Made by a program: the position numbers and the translations under genes. Below, in pieces: positions 9,231 to 18,354 of a DNA stretch of 64,000 nucleotides. The notes beneath the pieces are model-generated. The model saw only the letters and a list, made by a program, of their open reading frames with translations. It had not been told where the DNA came from and made no database searches. Source of the DNA: Vibrio celticus (GTDB lineage Bacteria; Pseudomonadota; Gammaproteobacteria; Enterobacterales; Vibrionaceae); contig NZ_AP025463.1 of NCBI RefSeq assembly GCF_024347335.1, forward strand, positions 1,488,001 to 1,552,000. Direction: 5' to 3'. Every line of letters begins with the position of its first letter. Position 1 is the first letter of the stretch.

Positions 9231-9282
9231 CTGTTTCATTAGCTGATGCCTGATCAGTGAATGAACAGTAAGCAATAAGCCA

Positions 9283-9310
9283 AAGCGACGTAGATTACGT
9301 CGCTTTTTTT
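9283..9310 (+). terminator. Rho-independent terminator of the chemoreceptor gene
   Basis: A 10-bp stem (AAGCGACGTA / TACGTCGCTT), a 3-nt loop, then seven T. It may also serve the convergent ACT-domain gene. Confidence 0.85.
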
Positions 9311-9333
9311 GTGTCTGTGAACAATAGAACTCT

Positions 9334-9738
9334 TTACTCATCCGCTTCTGAAAACTCTTTCAGCGCACTCATTGCAGTTTCTGCTTTGTCTTTTTGAACG
9401 AAGATGTGGTCGTGATAGTAGCCTGCAACAACGTTAGCGCTAATGCCGTACGAGCCTAGCTTAGTCGCAAACGCAGCCGTTAATCCAACCGCTTCAAGGC
9501 TCGAATGTACTGATAAAGTGATCAGGCTAAATACGCCGTCGAAGTCTAACTGAGCTTTGGTCGCAACATCTTCTTCAAGAACCAGCGTTAAACCTTCTTT
9601 TTCACGAAAAGTCGAGATTGGATTGAGCTCAACATAGTCTGCTAACGCTCCGTCGACAGTGCAAAAAACATAGCTCCCGTCGATTAATTCTGGTGACATG
9701 GATTTCAGTAGAAGGTCTAGGTCGGTAATGGCAGCCAT
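9334..9738 (-). CDS. ACT domain-containing protein
   Basis: 134 aa. Two small-molecule-binding ACT-like units are suggested. The N-terminal half (MSPELIDGSYVFCTV) is followed by a C-terminal ACT fold with LITLSVHSSLEAVGLTAAFATKLGS and the ISANVVAGYYHDHIFVQ turn. The arrangement resembles small stand-alone double-ACT proteins that bind amino acids or similar effectors. There is no enzyme domain, so a regulatory role is likely. It converges with the chemoreceptor gene. Effector unknown. Confidence 0.75.
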   Translation of the reverse strand: MAAITDLDLLLKSMSPELIDGSYVFCTVDGALADYVELNPISTFREKEGLTLVLEEDVATKAQLDFDGVFSLITLSVHSSLEAVGLTAAFATKLGSYGISANVVAGYYHDHIFVQKDKAETAMSALKEFSEADE

Positions 9739-9883
9739 AGTCAGTTTCCCTGCGTGAATAAGCTAATTGATGATGTATGCAGTCACGATAGAAGCAACTG
9801 GCAGTTAAGTAAAATTAATGATTTTAATTCTGTATCAGTTTTACTAATGGCAAGTTTTCCTCCTTAGTGATGGCATCGTACTT

Positions 9884-10777
9884 CTACCAACTTGTCGATT
9901 GTTCCATCTCGTCAGATAAATGGTCGATAAAGGCTCTTAACAGCGGTGTGACTTGTTTACGCGTTCCATAAATAGCATGAACACCGAGCGTTTTAGGTTG
10001 CCATTCAGAAAGCAGTGGCACTAATAGACCATCACGCATCAAGGTTTCCACTGAAGGGAAGGGCAGTAAGCAGATACCGTTGCCTTTGAGTGTGGCAGAA
10101 AGCAGAACCTCTGAGGTGTTTGCACTGATATTCCCTTTAATCGGAACTGATTCCAGCCCATTGGGGCCATTGAACGTCCAGGCGGTTTTGCCAAAGTAAC
10201 TGAACGATAAACAGTTGTGGTGCGCTAGATCTTGGGCTTCTGTGGGTGTGCCTTTCTCTTTTAGATATTGAGGCGATGCGCAAATCACGGAGCGGCATTC
10301 ACCGATCTGCTTGGCGACAATATTGGGCGTGAGTTCGTTGGTTATGCGAATTGCTAAATCGATGCGTGACTCAACCAGATTGACGGTCTGATCAGTCGAG
10401 ATAATGTCGATAGAAACCTCTGGCCATTTGGCGATGAAGCGACTGATCACGTCCATCAAGAAGCTATCGACAATCGAGTAGCTCGCAGTAATACGCAGCT
10501 GACCTTTTAAATGCTCTCGGTTTTGGTTTCTGATTCCAGCTAGGGATGTTTCCAGTGCCAAAAGTTCTCTGGCGACCTCAAGTGTTTCTTTACCTGCGCT
10601 GGTTAAACTCAATCTTCGTGTTGTTCTGTGAAGCAAGCGTGTGTCCATCCATGTTTCTAACTCACCCAAATAGCGAGTGACCTTGGTTCGAGAGAGATCA
10701 AGGTGCTCTGCAGCTGCGCTCAAACTGCCACGTTCCACTATGGTGACAAAGACATTCATTGCCTCGAGTTTATCCAT
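9884..10777 (-). CDS. LysR-family transcriptional regulator
   Basis: 297 aa, the standard LysR length. The N-terminal winged helix is MDKLEAMNVFVTIVERGSL...AAEHLDLSRTKVTRYLGELE, followed by the linker helix (DTRLLHRTTRRLSLTSAG) and the type-2 periplasmic-binding-like effector domain. It belongs to the common CrgA-like branch. It is divergent from the exported MBL-fold gene at 10938, and LysR proteins usually control their divergent neighbour. No clear T-N11-A operator was picked out in the 160-bp gap. Family sure, target inferred. Confidence 0.92.
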   Translation of the reverse strand: MDKLEAMNVFVTIVERGSLSAAAEHLDLSRTKVTRYLGELETWMDTRLLHRTTRRLSLTSAGKETLEVARELLALETSLAGIRNQNREHLKGQLRITASYSIVDSFLMDVISRFIAKWPEVSIDIISTDQTVNLVESRIDLAIRITNELTPNIVAKQIGECRSVICASPQYLKEKGTPTEAQDLAHHNCLSFSYFGKTAWTFNGPNGLESVPIKGNISANTSEVLLSATLKGNGICLLPFPSVETLMRDGLLVPLLSEWQPKTLGVHAIYGTRKQVTPLLRAFIDHLSDEMEQSTSW

Positions 10778-10937
10778 TGTTTTATTGCCTAGAGAATTAA
10801 ACCGACTTCAGTATATGTCCGAAAACTGCAATAGTTAAAGTCAATTTTATGTCTATTTCATCTAAATTCAATCAAATAAGATATTTGGACATTCAGCGAG
10901 TTGGCAGGTGTTCAACTCCAAATACCGGAATAAAGCC

Positions 10938-11837
10938 ATGAATACATTATCGAAAAACCTGTTATCAAAAAGCATGCTTTTAGGAACCATAAGCCTAGGA
11001 ACGGTGCTGGCATCAAGTGTTGCTTTAGCTGCGGATCTGAATATCACTCACTATAACCCCGGCGAGAACGCGATATTCCCTGCAAGCTCGGTATTGGTTT
11101 CGGGTGAGAAAGAAGTGATTCTGTTTGATGCGCAATTTAGTGTGGCTGATGGACAAAATCTGGTGGAGCAAATCAAAGCTACAGGCAAAAAATTATCGAT
11201 GATTTACATCAGCAGCGGTGACCCTGATTACTACTTTGGTTTGGAACCGATAGTTTCGGCATTTCCTAACGTTAAAGTCGTTGCCAGTGAAGCCGTTGTC
11301 GCGCATATCAAACGCACCAAAGATGCAAAGCTTGAATACTGGGGGCCTATATTAGAAGACAACGCGCCCTATAAGGTGATTGTTCCAATGGTGATGAACG
11401 ACACAACATTAAGCATCGAAGGTGAAACTATCGAAGTGAAAGAGATAAATACACACCAAGCTTACCTATGGGTTCCGTCTGAAAAAACGGTGTTTGGTGG
11501 CGTGTCGGTGTATAGCGGTGTGCATGTATGGATGGCAGATACTGCATCGAAAGAGATTCGTAGCCAGTGGTCACAATCGTTGGAGCGTATGAAAGCACTA
11601 GAGCCAGAGGTTGTAATTCCGGGTCACTATTTAGGTGAAATGCCAACAGGGATAAATGCAGTTCACTTCACGCAGGATTATGTGGCTGATATTGAAAAAG
11701 CATTGGCGAGCAAAAGTAATCCAACATCGGTCGAGATCAGTGATTATATGAAGAAAGCCTACCCGAAATTTGAGGCTACGGAAGGTGATTTAGAACTTGG
11801 CGCGAAAGTGCTGAGTGGCGAGATGGTTTGGCACTAG
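10938..11837 (+). CDS. Exported MBL-fold protein with degenerate metal site
   Basis: 299 aa from the ATG at 10938 (GGAA 8 nt upstream); the frame also opens at a GTG at 10908. A signal peptide of about 31 residues ends in VALAA. The metallo-beta-lactamase fold is recognisable by SSVLVSGEKEVILFDAQF and by IPGHYL near the end. The HxHxDH metal motif is replaced by ISSGDPDYYFG (about residues 91-101), keeping only the Asp, so classical two-zinc chemistry is doubtful. Proteins of this kind are widespread, and I recall a Vibrio label 'Vmh family'. It is divergent from a LysR regulator. Substrate unknown. Confidence 0.75.
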   Translation: MNTLSKNLLSKSMLLGTISLGTVLASSVALAADLNITHYNPGENAIFPASSVLVSGEKEVILFDAQFSVADGQNLVEQIKATGKKLSMIYISSGDPDYYFGLEPIVSAFPNVKVVASEAVVAHIKRTKDAKLEYWGPILEDNAPYKVIVPMVMNDTTLSIEGETIEVKEINTHQAYLWVPSEKTVFGGVSVYSGVHVWMADTASKEIRSQWSQSLERMKALEPEVVIPGHYLGEMPTGINAVHFTQDYVADIEKALASKSNPTSVEISDYMKKAYPKFEATEGDLELGAKVLSGEMVWH

Positions 11838-11918
11838 AGTTGATTATCTCGGTTGTGTCGCAGAACAGTCTGAAGATTGTATGCTAGATTTATTAGTGAT
11901 ACACAACTGGAGATATCG

Positions 11919-12005
11919 ATGATCTGGCTTTCAGTGAAAGTACTACAGATTGGACTTGTCTATGGATACAGGAAGTATCAAAAAACGAAAAGAGCTCCAG
12001 CTTAG
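11919..12005 (+). CDS. Possible 28-aa hydrophobic small protein
   Basis: A 28-codon frame starting MIWLSVKVLQIGLVYGYRK and ending in a Lys/Arg-rich tail, preceded by a good SD (TGGAGA, 6 nt before ATG). A short hydrophobic helix plus positive tail is typical of small inner-membrane proteins. Its stop codon falls inside the terminator hairpin at 11990-12018. Plausible but unproven. Confidence 0.4.
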   Translation: MIWLSVKVLQIGLVYGYRKYQKTKRAPA

Positions 12006-12018
12006 GGGCTCTTTTTTT
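11990..12018 (+). terminator. Rho-independent terminator
   Basis: A 9-bp stem (AAGAGCTCC / GGGGCTCTT, one G-U pair) is followed by eight T. It ends the MBL-fold transcript and overlaps the end of the 28-aa frame. Confidence 0.8.
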
Positions 12019-12147
12019 GTTTCGGAGAGGCAATTTTCTATTTCAAGTGGGAAAGAAAATCTGCATTTACCCGGTTTACTGTTAGTAGTCAGATTAGCCT
12101 AGTAGCCAAATCAGCCCCGCAACTCAATACCACCAATAAGCGAAAGT

Positions 12148-12963
12148 ATGTTGAAAATAGAACCCATTACTCCTCACATCGGAGCTCGCATCCACGAATT
12201 AGACCTTTCTACATGCAGTGCTGATGAACTCGATAAGGTGTATCAAGCGCTTATTACCCATCAAGTGATTTTTCTCGACGGGCAGACTTTGTCTCCAGAA
12301 CAACACTTGATGATTGCACAGCGCTTTGGAACGTTAGAACCTGTACATCCTTTCTTCCCTCGCGTGGAAAGTGCGCCTCAGGTGAGTGTGATTGAAACAA
12401 CCCGTGGCAATGCGCCAATGGAAAGTTATTGGCATACCGACTTAACGTGGCGCAGGTTGCCGTCGAAAGCTTCCCTGTTGCATGCTCAACACATTCCAAG
12501 CGTCGGTGGTGACACGATCTGGTGTTCTATGACGGCGGTTTTTGAATCTCTAAATGAAGGTATAAAAGCTAAGTTGAGAGGGTTGTCGGCGACTCACTCA
12601 CTGGTGGTCTTTGAAGGTATAAAGTCAGAAGACATTGAGCTTGATTGGCACAAATCCTTGATTAAAACAGCACAGGAGAATCCGCCAGTGGTTCACTCTG
12701 TTGTTCAAGTTCATCCTGAAACGGGTAAAGAAACGCTCTATATCAATGAACAGTTTACGCGTCATATCAATGAGCTCGACCGCAAAGAAAGTGATGTTTT
12801 ACTCAGTCAACTGTTTGAAATTGCGAGACGCCCTGAGTTTCAAGTTCGTTTCAAATGGGACAACGGCTCAATGGCGATCTGGGATAACAGGGTAACGCAA
12901 CATTACGCAGTGATAGATTACGGCGATACTCCAAGAAAAATGCATCGAGTAACAGTGACATAG
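12148..12963 (+). CDS. TauD/TfdA family alpha-ketoglutarate-dependent dioxygenase
   Basis: 271 aa, close to E. coli TauD (about 283), and similar to it along the whole length: ITPHIGARI at the start, YWHTDLTW for the Fe-binding His-x-Asp, PSVGGDTIW, and the C-terminal IWDNRVTQHYAVIDYG with the distal His, then the PRKMHRVTV Arg that holds 2-oxoglutarate. It should hydroxylate a small sulfonate or related acid using Fe(II), O2 and 2-oxoglutarate. No tauABC transporter lies nearby, so taurine as substrate is only a guess. It is a single gene in the plus orientation. Confidence 0.88.
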   Translation: MLKIEPITPHIGARIHELDLSTCSADELDKVYQALITHQVIFLDGQTLSPEQHLMIAQRFGTLEPVHPFFPRVESAPQVSVIETTRGNAPMESYWHTDLTWRRLPSKASLLHAQHIPSVGGDTIWCSMTAVFESLNEGIKAKLRGLSATHSLVVFEGIKSEDIELDWHKSLIKTAQENPPVVHSVVQVHPETGKETLYINEQFTRHINELDRKESDVLLSQLFEIARRPEFQVRFKWDNGSMAIWDNRVTQHYAVIDYGDTPRKMHRVTVT

Positions 12964-13219
12964 CGGTAAGCTGAACACAGTTATCAAAAGAACACCGCGC
13001 ATGCCCATCCCTGAACCAAGCACTCGTACTTAAATTTAAGCGTCAGCAGGGTGAATCATTCATCTACGCTTAATAATAAAAACAAATGCGTTGGTACATA
13101 TTTGATTGAAACCTCACTGCTCGGACGTGATGTGTAATATAATCGGCGCAAAAATATAAGTATAAAAACCAAATCATAGAATTAATAAACGTCATGGCTT
13201 AGAGAACAAAGTATTTCGT

Positions 13220-15268
13220 ATGAACGCGATTCGTAAAGTTTACCAGTACGCAGAACCGAATCTAACCCTCGTGGGTTGGATGGGCTTTGTCGGTTTTCCA
13301 ATTTACTACATTGTGTGGGAGTTTTTGTTTCCGCAACCCTACGAAAACTTGGCACTCCGCCTGTTTTGCTCGGTATTGTTCTTTGGCATTATATTTCGCA
13401 ATCGCGTCCCATTTGAATGGCGAAAATACCTTCCGGCTTATTATCAAGTTGCTGTAACTATCTGTTTGCCCGGTTTCTTCTTCTACATGCTGTTAATGAA
13501 TAATTGGTCCAACGTTTGGGTTATGTCATTCATGTCGGCTATTTTCCTCCATATTTTATTAGTGCACGTGACGAGAGTGATGTTTGCACAAACCTTTGCA
13601 GGTATTGGGATTGCTACCTTGTGCGCTTGGATTGCACAAGGCTTCTACCTCGAACTCACAATGGATTGGACGCATGTGCCAATCTTTTTGTTTATCTACT
13701 TATTCGGCAACTTGTTCTACTTCCGCAATCAGGTGGAACATGAAAACAAGGTGTCATTGGCAAAGTCTTTTGGTGCAGGTATCGCCCATGAGATGCGAAA
13801 CCCTCTAAGCGGTTTACTTACCTCTATTGATGTCATGCAGTCCATATTGCCGAACCCTAAAAGTGGCGATCAAAAAGGGCAATATGCGTTAAGCAATGAG
13901 GAAGTGATTCAGCTACGTGAAGTGGGCGATGAAGCGATGGAGATCATTCATTCCGGTAACGAAACGATAGATCTGTTACTGACTTCAATTGATGAAAACC
14001 GAGTCTCTCGATCTACGTTTAAGAAGCATTCAGCGCAAGCGGTGGTTGAAGATGCGATAGACAGTTTCAATTACAAGCGCTCTGCTGATAAGTCAGCAAT
14101 CTCCTTGGATGTGCAGAGTAACTTTGAGTTCTTGGGTAGCGACACCTTGTTGAAATACGTCATGTATAATCTGTTCAAGAATGCGTTCCATCATCGTAGC
14201 CCTGAAGATTTTCATATTCATGTCACCATGTTCAGTGATGAAGTGACGAACCAGATAATGGTGACGGATAACGGCTCTGGTATTTCGAGCGATATCATTC
14301 GTCGTATTTTCCAAGACTTTTACACCACAGGCCAGTCGGGTAATTACGGTTTAGGTTTGCCATTTTGTCAGAAGGTCATGCGCTCGTTTGGTGGTGAGAT
14401 TAAATGCCAGTCTGAAGTGGATCAATGGACACAGTTCACGATGATTTTCCCATCTTTGACTTCCAATTCGGTAGAGGAAATCAAGAGCGAACTGACTAAA
14501 CTCAAGGCGGTGCAGATGATCAGTGATCAGACAGTGCTTTCCAGTAAAATGACTGAAATCTCTCGCTTTATGGGTTTTGACCTCGAGATTTTGGATGTGG
14601 CGTCAGCGCTACAGAATAAGGAATATCAGTTTGAGTTCGACTTGATTTTCGTTGATATGGAGAGCTTGGATTTAAGAGCCAATTGCCTCGATAAGATTGA
14701 ATCGTTACTTTCGTTTACTGAGGCGCGAATTATTTACTTGTATGAACGTCATCCTATCAAGCGTGTGCGTAACATCTCTTTCGAGCCTATTTGGGTGGAA
14801 ACGCAAGTTTGGCTACTGAATACCAAAGCGACCATTGATCGTTTACTGTTTGACTCCAACTATGTGATGCCATCGATTGCTGTAAAACCGCTAGAGGCCA
14901 CCACTAAACGTACGATCATGGTGGTCGATGACAACGAGTCTCTACGCCGATTTACGGCAATGTTATTGGAAAAACAGGGCTTTGATGTTGTGCAGAAAGA
15001 AGACGGCCAACAAGCCTTAGATGCGCTTGATACTGACGATATCGACTTGATCTTAATGGATATTGAAATGCCAATCATGGACGGTGTTGAAGCTTCTCGC
15101 CGAATTCGAAGTGCCGACAAAGAATACTCTTCGGTGCCGATTATTGCTCACACGGGTGACAGTTCTCCCGTTACCTTGGAAAAGATGGAATCGTCAGGCA
15201 TGTCGGACTTTATTGTTAAACCTGCCGATAAAAACCGACTGTTCGATAAAATTGCTCATTGGATTTAG
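13220..15268 (+). CDS. cqsS: CqsS, CAI-1 quorum-sensing hybrid sensor kinase
   Basis: 682 aa, matching V. cholerae CqsS (686) along its length from recall (RKVYQYAEPNL, GWMGFVGFPIYY). Six membrane helices lie within about residues 18-168 and form the CAI-1 receptor. The HisKA box has GAGIAHEMRNPLSG with the phospho-acceptor His at about 190. The HATPase domain has DNGSGIS and YGLGLPFC. A C-terminal receiver has the acceptor Asp at about 614 in LMDIEMP. At low cell density it feeds phosphate to LuxU/LuxO; with ligand it acts as a phosphatase. Residue 166 (GNLF) is Phe where V. cholerae has Cys170. It is convergent with cqsA, with a shared terminator between them. Confidence 0.96.
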   Translation: MNAIRKVYQYAEPNLTLVGWMGFVGFPIYYIVWEFLFPQPYENLALRLFCSVLFFGIIFRNRVPFEWRKYLPAYYQVAVTICLPGFFFYMLLMNNWSNVWVMSFMSAIFLHILLVHVTRVMFAQTFAGIGIATLCAWIAQGFYLELTMDWTHVPIFLFIYLFGNLFYFRNQVEHENKVSLAKSFGAGIAHEMRNPLSGLLTSIDVMQSILPNPKSGDQKGQYALSNEEVIQLREVGDEAMEIIHSGNETIDLLLTSIDENRVSRSTFKKHSAQAVVEDAIDSFNYKRSADKSAISLDVQSNFEFLGSDTLLKYVMYNLFKNAFHHRSPEDFHIHVTMFSDEVTNQIMVTDNGSGISSDIIRRIFQDFYTTGQSGNYGLGLPFCQKVMRSFGGEIKCQSEVDQWTQFTMIFPSLTSNSVEEIKSELTKLKAVQMISDQTVLSSKMTEISRFMGFDLEILDVASALQNKEYQFEFDLIFVDMESLDLRANCLDKIESLLSFTEARIIYLYERHPIKRVRNISFEPIWVETQVWLLNTKATIDRLLFDSNYVMPSIAVKPLEATTKRTIMVVDDNESLRRFTAMLLEKQGFDVVQKEDGQQALDALDTDDIDLILMDIEMPIMDGVEASRRIRSADKEYSSVPIIAHTGDSSPVTLEKMESSGMSDFIVKPADKNRLFDKIAHWI

Positions 15269-15318
15269 TGGATGTAATCGTCAGAAGTTCACGGGGATTG
15301 GGTAGACATAGATACAAG

Positions 15319-15348
15319 AAAGAGCTCAGCGAATTGCTGGGCTCTTTT
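15319..15348. terminator. Terminator between cqsS and cqsA
   Basis: A hairpin AGAGCTCAGC / GCTGGGCTCT (one G-U pair) with a 5-nt loop and five T on the plus side. It clearly ends cqsS and may help end the convergent cqsA. Confidence 0.8.
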
Positions 15349-15418
15349 TGTATCGCGACATGATAGCTTCCATTCAGTCCTGCCGTTGGTGTTGGTTATA
15401 AATATGGTTCGAAAAAGG

Positions 15419-16600
15419 TTACACGAACTCTAACTCGGGGTGATGGTACGCTTCGTGACAAACCGTGAGCACATGGTCAATGTCTCTTGGCGTCATGTCG
15501 GCATTCACTGAAAAACGGATGATGTTTTTGTTCTTGCCAGTGGCAGGGCGGCAGAAAACCGCACCGAACACAACACGTTCTTCTAAGAAGTCACGCACAC
15601 GCTCCGTGTTTCTTTCATTGCCGCACTCTAGCGCTACAATTTGAGACTCACTGCGGATATTAAAGCCAATTCGCTTTAGCCCCGTAGTCAGCGATTTTGC
15701 CCGATTGAATAAGGCTTCTCGTTTGTCTTCCGCACCTTTGATCACCTCTAACGTTTTTTCTAAACGAACCACTTCTTGTGGTAACACTGTCGAGCTAAAA
15801 ATCGCAGGGTACGCCACAAACGGCAAGGTTTTAGAGAGTTGTTTAGGGCCAAGGATTGCCCCAGCGCGGTAAGCAAAGGTTTTTGCCAAGCTAACGGTGA
15901 TGAAGTCGACTTGGTTGGTGAGCCCCAATGCTTGCACTAAGCCTGCACCATTTTCTCCATGTGTACCCAGTGAATGGGATTCATCAACGACGACCGCACA
16001 ATCAAACTCTTGCGCCATTTCGTAGATGTCGCGCAGTGGGGCAATGGTGCCGATTGTGCTGTATACCGAGTCGACAACAATGACGCCTGAGCCGTGGCGC
16101 TCTAACTGTTTGCGTAGGTGATTCATATTGTTATGCATAAACGGGTGGGCGAGGGCGCCGGCAGCGCGAATCCCTTCCCATAGCGACATGTGTGCAAGGA
16201 AATCAATATAAACAGGTGTGCCCGGTGGGCAGATGGTTTGCAATAGCCCAATATTGGCCGCCCAGCCCGATTGAGAAAGCAAACAGCTCTCCATTCCAAC
16301 ATAGTTCGCAAGCTCAGTTTCGAACGCAGGTTTAGACTGATCATCTTGTAAGAAAATGGCAGACATCACCACGTTGTCATCGTGCTCACAGATCGCCGCT
16401 TGATGGGCTTGTTGGATCTGTTTGTTGTGTGACAGCGCTAAGTAATCATTGCTCTGCATCACAACGGAATTACGCTGGGGGCGTTTACCCAATACTAAAT
16501 GCTTCTGGCTTTGGTTCTGGGTAATCAGGTCTTGAATATAGAAGTTCAAGCGTTCTTCGATAAAGGAAGGTAGTGGTTTGTTTTTTGTTTTATCACTCAT
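15419..16600 (-). CDS. cqsA: CqsA, CAI-1 autoinducer synthase (PLP-dependent)
   Basis: 393 aa (V. cholerae 389). It is a fold-type I aminotransferase-like acyl-CoA ligase of the alpha-oxoamine synthase family. It joins an acyl-CoA to S-adenosylmethionine or aminobutyrate to make amino-CAI-1-type hydroxyketones. The visible active site includes SNDYLALSHN, the DESHSLGTHG block with the PLP-binding Asp/His, and the Schiff-base Lys at about 240 in VSLAKTFAYRAG. The ATG at 16600 is preceded by GAAGAGAA; an in-frame TTG upstream is less likely. It is convergent with its receptor gene cqsS, giving a complete signal-receptor pair. Confidence 0.96.
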   Translation of the reverse strand: MSDKTKNKPLPSFIEERLNFYIQDLITQNQSQKHLVLGKRPQRNSVVMQSNDYLALSHNKQIQQAHQAAICEHDDNVVMSAIFLQDDQSKPAFETELANYVGMESCLLSQSGWAANIGLLQTICPPGTPVYIDFLAHMSLWEGIRAAGALAHPFMHNNMNHLRKQLERHGSGVIVVDSVYSTIGTIAPLRDIYEMAQEFDCAVVVDESHSLGTHGENGAGLVQALGLTNQVDFITVSLAKTFAYRAGAILGPKQLSKTLPFVAYPAIFSSTVLPQEVVRLEKTLEVIKGAEDKREALFNRAKSLTTGLKRIGFNIRSESQIVALECGNERNTERVRDFLEERVVFGAVFCRPATGKNKNIIRFSVNADMTPRDIDHVLTVCHEAYHHPELEFV

Positions 16601-16750
16601 AATAGTTCTCTTCAAATACAGGAAAACGCCAGCGCTGACGGCTGTATATTGACGATAAAAAGTGATGTGTCATTAGCCAAGTTGCATAATTTTGTGGGTG
16701 CTTGCAAACTCAGCATTTAAGGGTTTTGAGGCGAGTGGGTTTCCTTACGG

Positions 16751-16813
16751 TTCGGGGCTTTACCCGAATTAAGATAGGAATAATAGCCTTCTTTTTTATG
16801 ACAAAAGGCTATT
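16751..16813. other. Two hairpins between the MocR gene and cqsA
   Basis: TTCGGG (16751-16756) / CCCGAA (16763-16768) and AATAGCCTT (16782-16790) / AAGGCTATT (16805-16813). They lie after the MocR stop and 150-210 bp before the cqsA start. They could end MocR transcription or be part of a cqsA leader; neither has a clean T-run on the minus strand. Confidence 0.4.
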
Positions 16814-16868
16814 AAAATTCGGTGTTCGAAAGGCTTTAAAAAAAGTGGATTTTGAAGGCACCGGGGCG

Positions 16869-18251
16869 TTAGCTGTGAATATGGATAAGCTCGATTAAGG
16901 CATCCAATTGCTGCTTGGCTTCACCCTCTAACGAATACCCAATATTGATGCGTAAGCAATTGCTGTAAAGGTCGAGAGTGCTGAACAGGTGTCCAAGCCT
17001 AATATCAATGTTCTTCTCGGTAATGCCCTGAGCAAAGGCTGACTGGTTCAAGCTTGGGATTTGCAGCCAAAGCACCATGCCACCTTGTGGGTTACTTATC
17101 TTCACATCTTGAGGAAGGTGCTGAGACAAATAACTTAGGTATTGCTGGCGCAAAGACAAGATCTGAGAGCATCTTCTCCTCACGTGCTTAGCGTATTGGC
17201 CAGATCCAATAAAGTCAGCAACCGCAAGCTGAGTGGGCAGGGCAACGCCGTAGCTCGCAGCTGAGAACTGAGCCTTGTATTCGTTGATAAACCTGCCCGG
17301 CAAGCACCATCCCAAACGGTAACTCGGTGACAAACTTTTCGATACTGATCCACACCATAAGACAAAACCGCCTTTGTCGTAGTATTTCGCGGGGAGTGGT
17401 GTGTGTGAGGAGTAGGACAGTTCAAGATACACATCATCTTCAATGATCGGAACTCGATAGTGATTCGCTAATTCGGCAAGCTTCTGTTTTTGACTTGCCG
17501 ACATATTGATCCCTTGAGGGTTCATGTGAGAGGTACAAAAGATAGCGGCATCGACTTGTTTATTTTTCAAATGCGCTTCCAGTTGTTGCAAGTCGACACC
17601 ATCATCGAGCGATGGGATTTCTATGATCTGGCGTGACATCTTTCCGAGTAACTCCAGAATTCCATTGAAACAAGGAGAGCTAATCGCAATGGTGTCGCCT
17701 TCTTTGGTACACGATTCAAGTGCAGCTTTAATCGCCGACATACATCCAGCGGTGATCACCATCTCTTCAGGTGAAAAGTGCACATCGAGCTTGGCAAAGT
17801 GAGTGGATAATGCCTGTCGCAAGATCGGCTCACCTTGTGTATCTGGGTAATGGTTGAGCCTACTTCCCATCCGTTTGATAGTGCGACGAAAACTTCGTTC
17901 CAATTCTACGATCGACTGCTCATCATTGGTGGTGCTCGAAACCCCTAACGGCCCGTTGATTGAGTTGTGGGTCGAAGAGGTTTGCTTAACACTCGATATC
18001 TTACTTTCAAACTGTGCCCACTCAGGCGTTGAGTGAGACGGCTTGTGAGGCGAGACAAAATACCCTGCTTGCGGTCGAGAATGTATCCAGCCTTGTGATT
18101 CCAATTCTTGGTAACAGCTCACCACGGTCGACATGCTGATAGCTTGTTGCTTGGCCAATTGACGTAGCGAAGGCATGCGTCCGCCTTCCGGTCTTTTGCC
18201 TGTTTCTATCTCATCGATAAACTGATTGGCTAGCTTTCTGTAGATACTCAT
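16869..18251 (-). CDS. MocR-type regulator (GntR wHTH fused to aminotransferase-like domain)
   Basis: 460 aa, the usual MocR/GabR length. The N-terminal GntR winged helix (SIYRKLANQFIDEIETG, MPSLRQLAKQQAISMSTVV) is followed by a linker to about residue 110. A fold-type I aminotransferase domain then runs to the end, with the PLP-lysine region CGSVSKSLSPSYRLGW and the RINIGYS Arg block. Such proteins use PLP as a sensor and usually act as repressors/activators of a neighbouring gene. It is divergent from an EamA exporter, and two copies of a CTGT(A/G)CTGG repeat lie between them. ATG chosen at 18251; a GTG two codons upstream is possible. Confidence 0.9.
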   Translation of the reverse strand: MSIYRKLANQFIDEIETGKRPEGGRMPSLRQLAKQQAISMSTVVSCYQELESQGWIHSRPQAGYFVSPHKPSHSTPEWAQFESKISSVKQTSSTHNSINGPLGVSSTTNDEQSIVELERSFRRTIKRMGSRLNHYPDTQGEPILRQALSTHFAKLDVHFSPEEMVITAGCMSAIKAALESCTKEGDTIAISSPCFNGILELLGKMSRQIIEIPSLDDGVDLQQLEAHLKNKQVDAAIFCTSHMNPQGINMSASQKQKLAELANHYRVPIIEDDVYLELSYSSHTPLPAKYYDKGGFVLWCGSVSKSLSPSYRLGWCLPGRFINEYKAQFSAASYGVALPTQLAVADFIGSGQYAKHVRRRCSQILSLRQQYLSYLSQHLPQDVKISNPQGGMVLWLQIPSLNQSAFAQGITEKNIDIRLGHLFSTLDLYSNCLRINIGYSLEGEAKQQLDALIELIHIHS

Positions 18252-18269
18252 TGTCACGACCGTTATTAA

Positions 18270-18317
18270 CTGTGCTGGTTTTTATTGTAAAAATTGTATC
18301 TGTACTGGTTTTATTGT
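18270..18317. promoter_or_regulatory. Direct-repeat operator, probably for the MocR regulator
   Basis: CTGTGCTGGTTTTTATTGT starts at 18270 and CTGTACTGGTTTTATTGT starts at 18300, exactly 30 bp (about three helical turns) apart. They lie in the 100-bp gap between the divergent MocR and EamA genes. MocR proteins are known to bind direct repeats in such positions. Confidence 0.65.
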
Positions 18318-18354
18318 TCAAGGGATACTCATTCGAAACAAAGGAGGGGTCAGT

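Noticed and set aside
12963..13220. Qrr-type small RNA near cqsS
   Set aside because: No GGGTTATT-like Qrr core and no sigma-54 promoter pattern was found in this gap.
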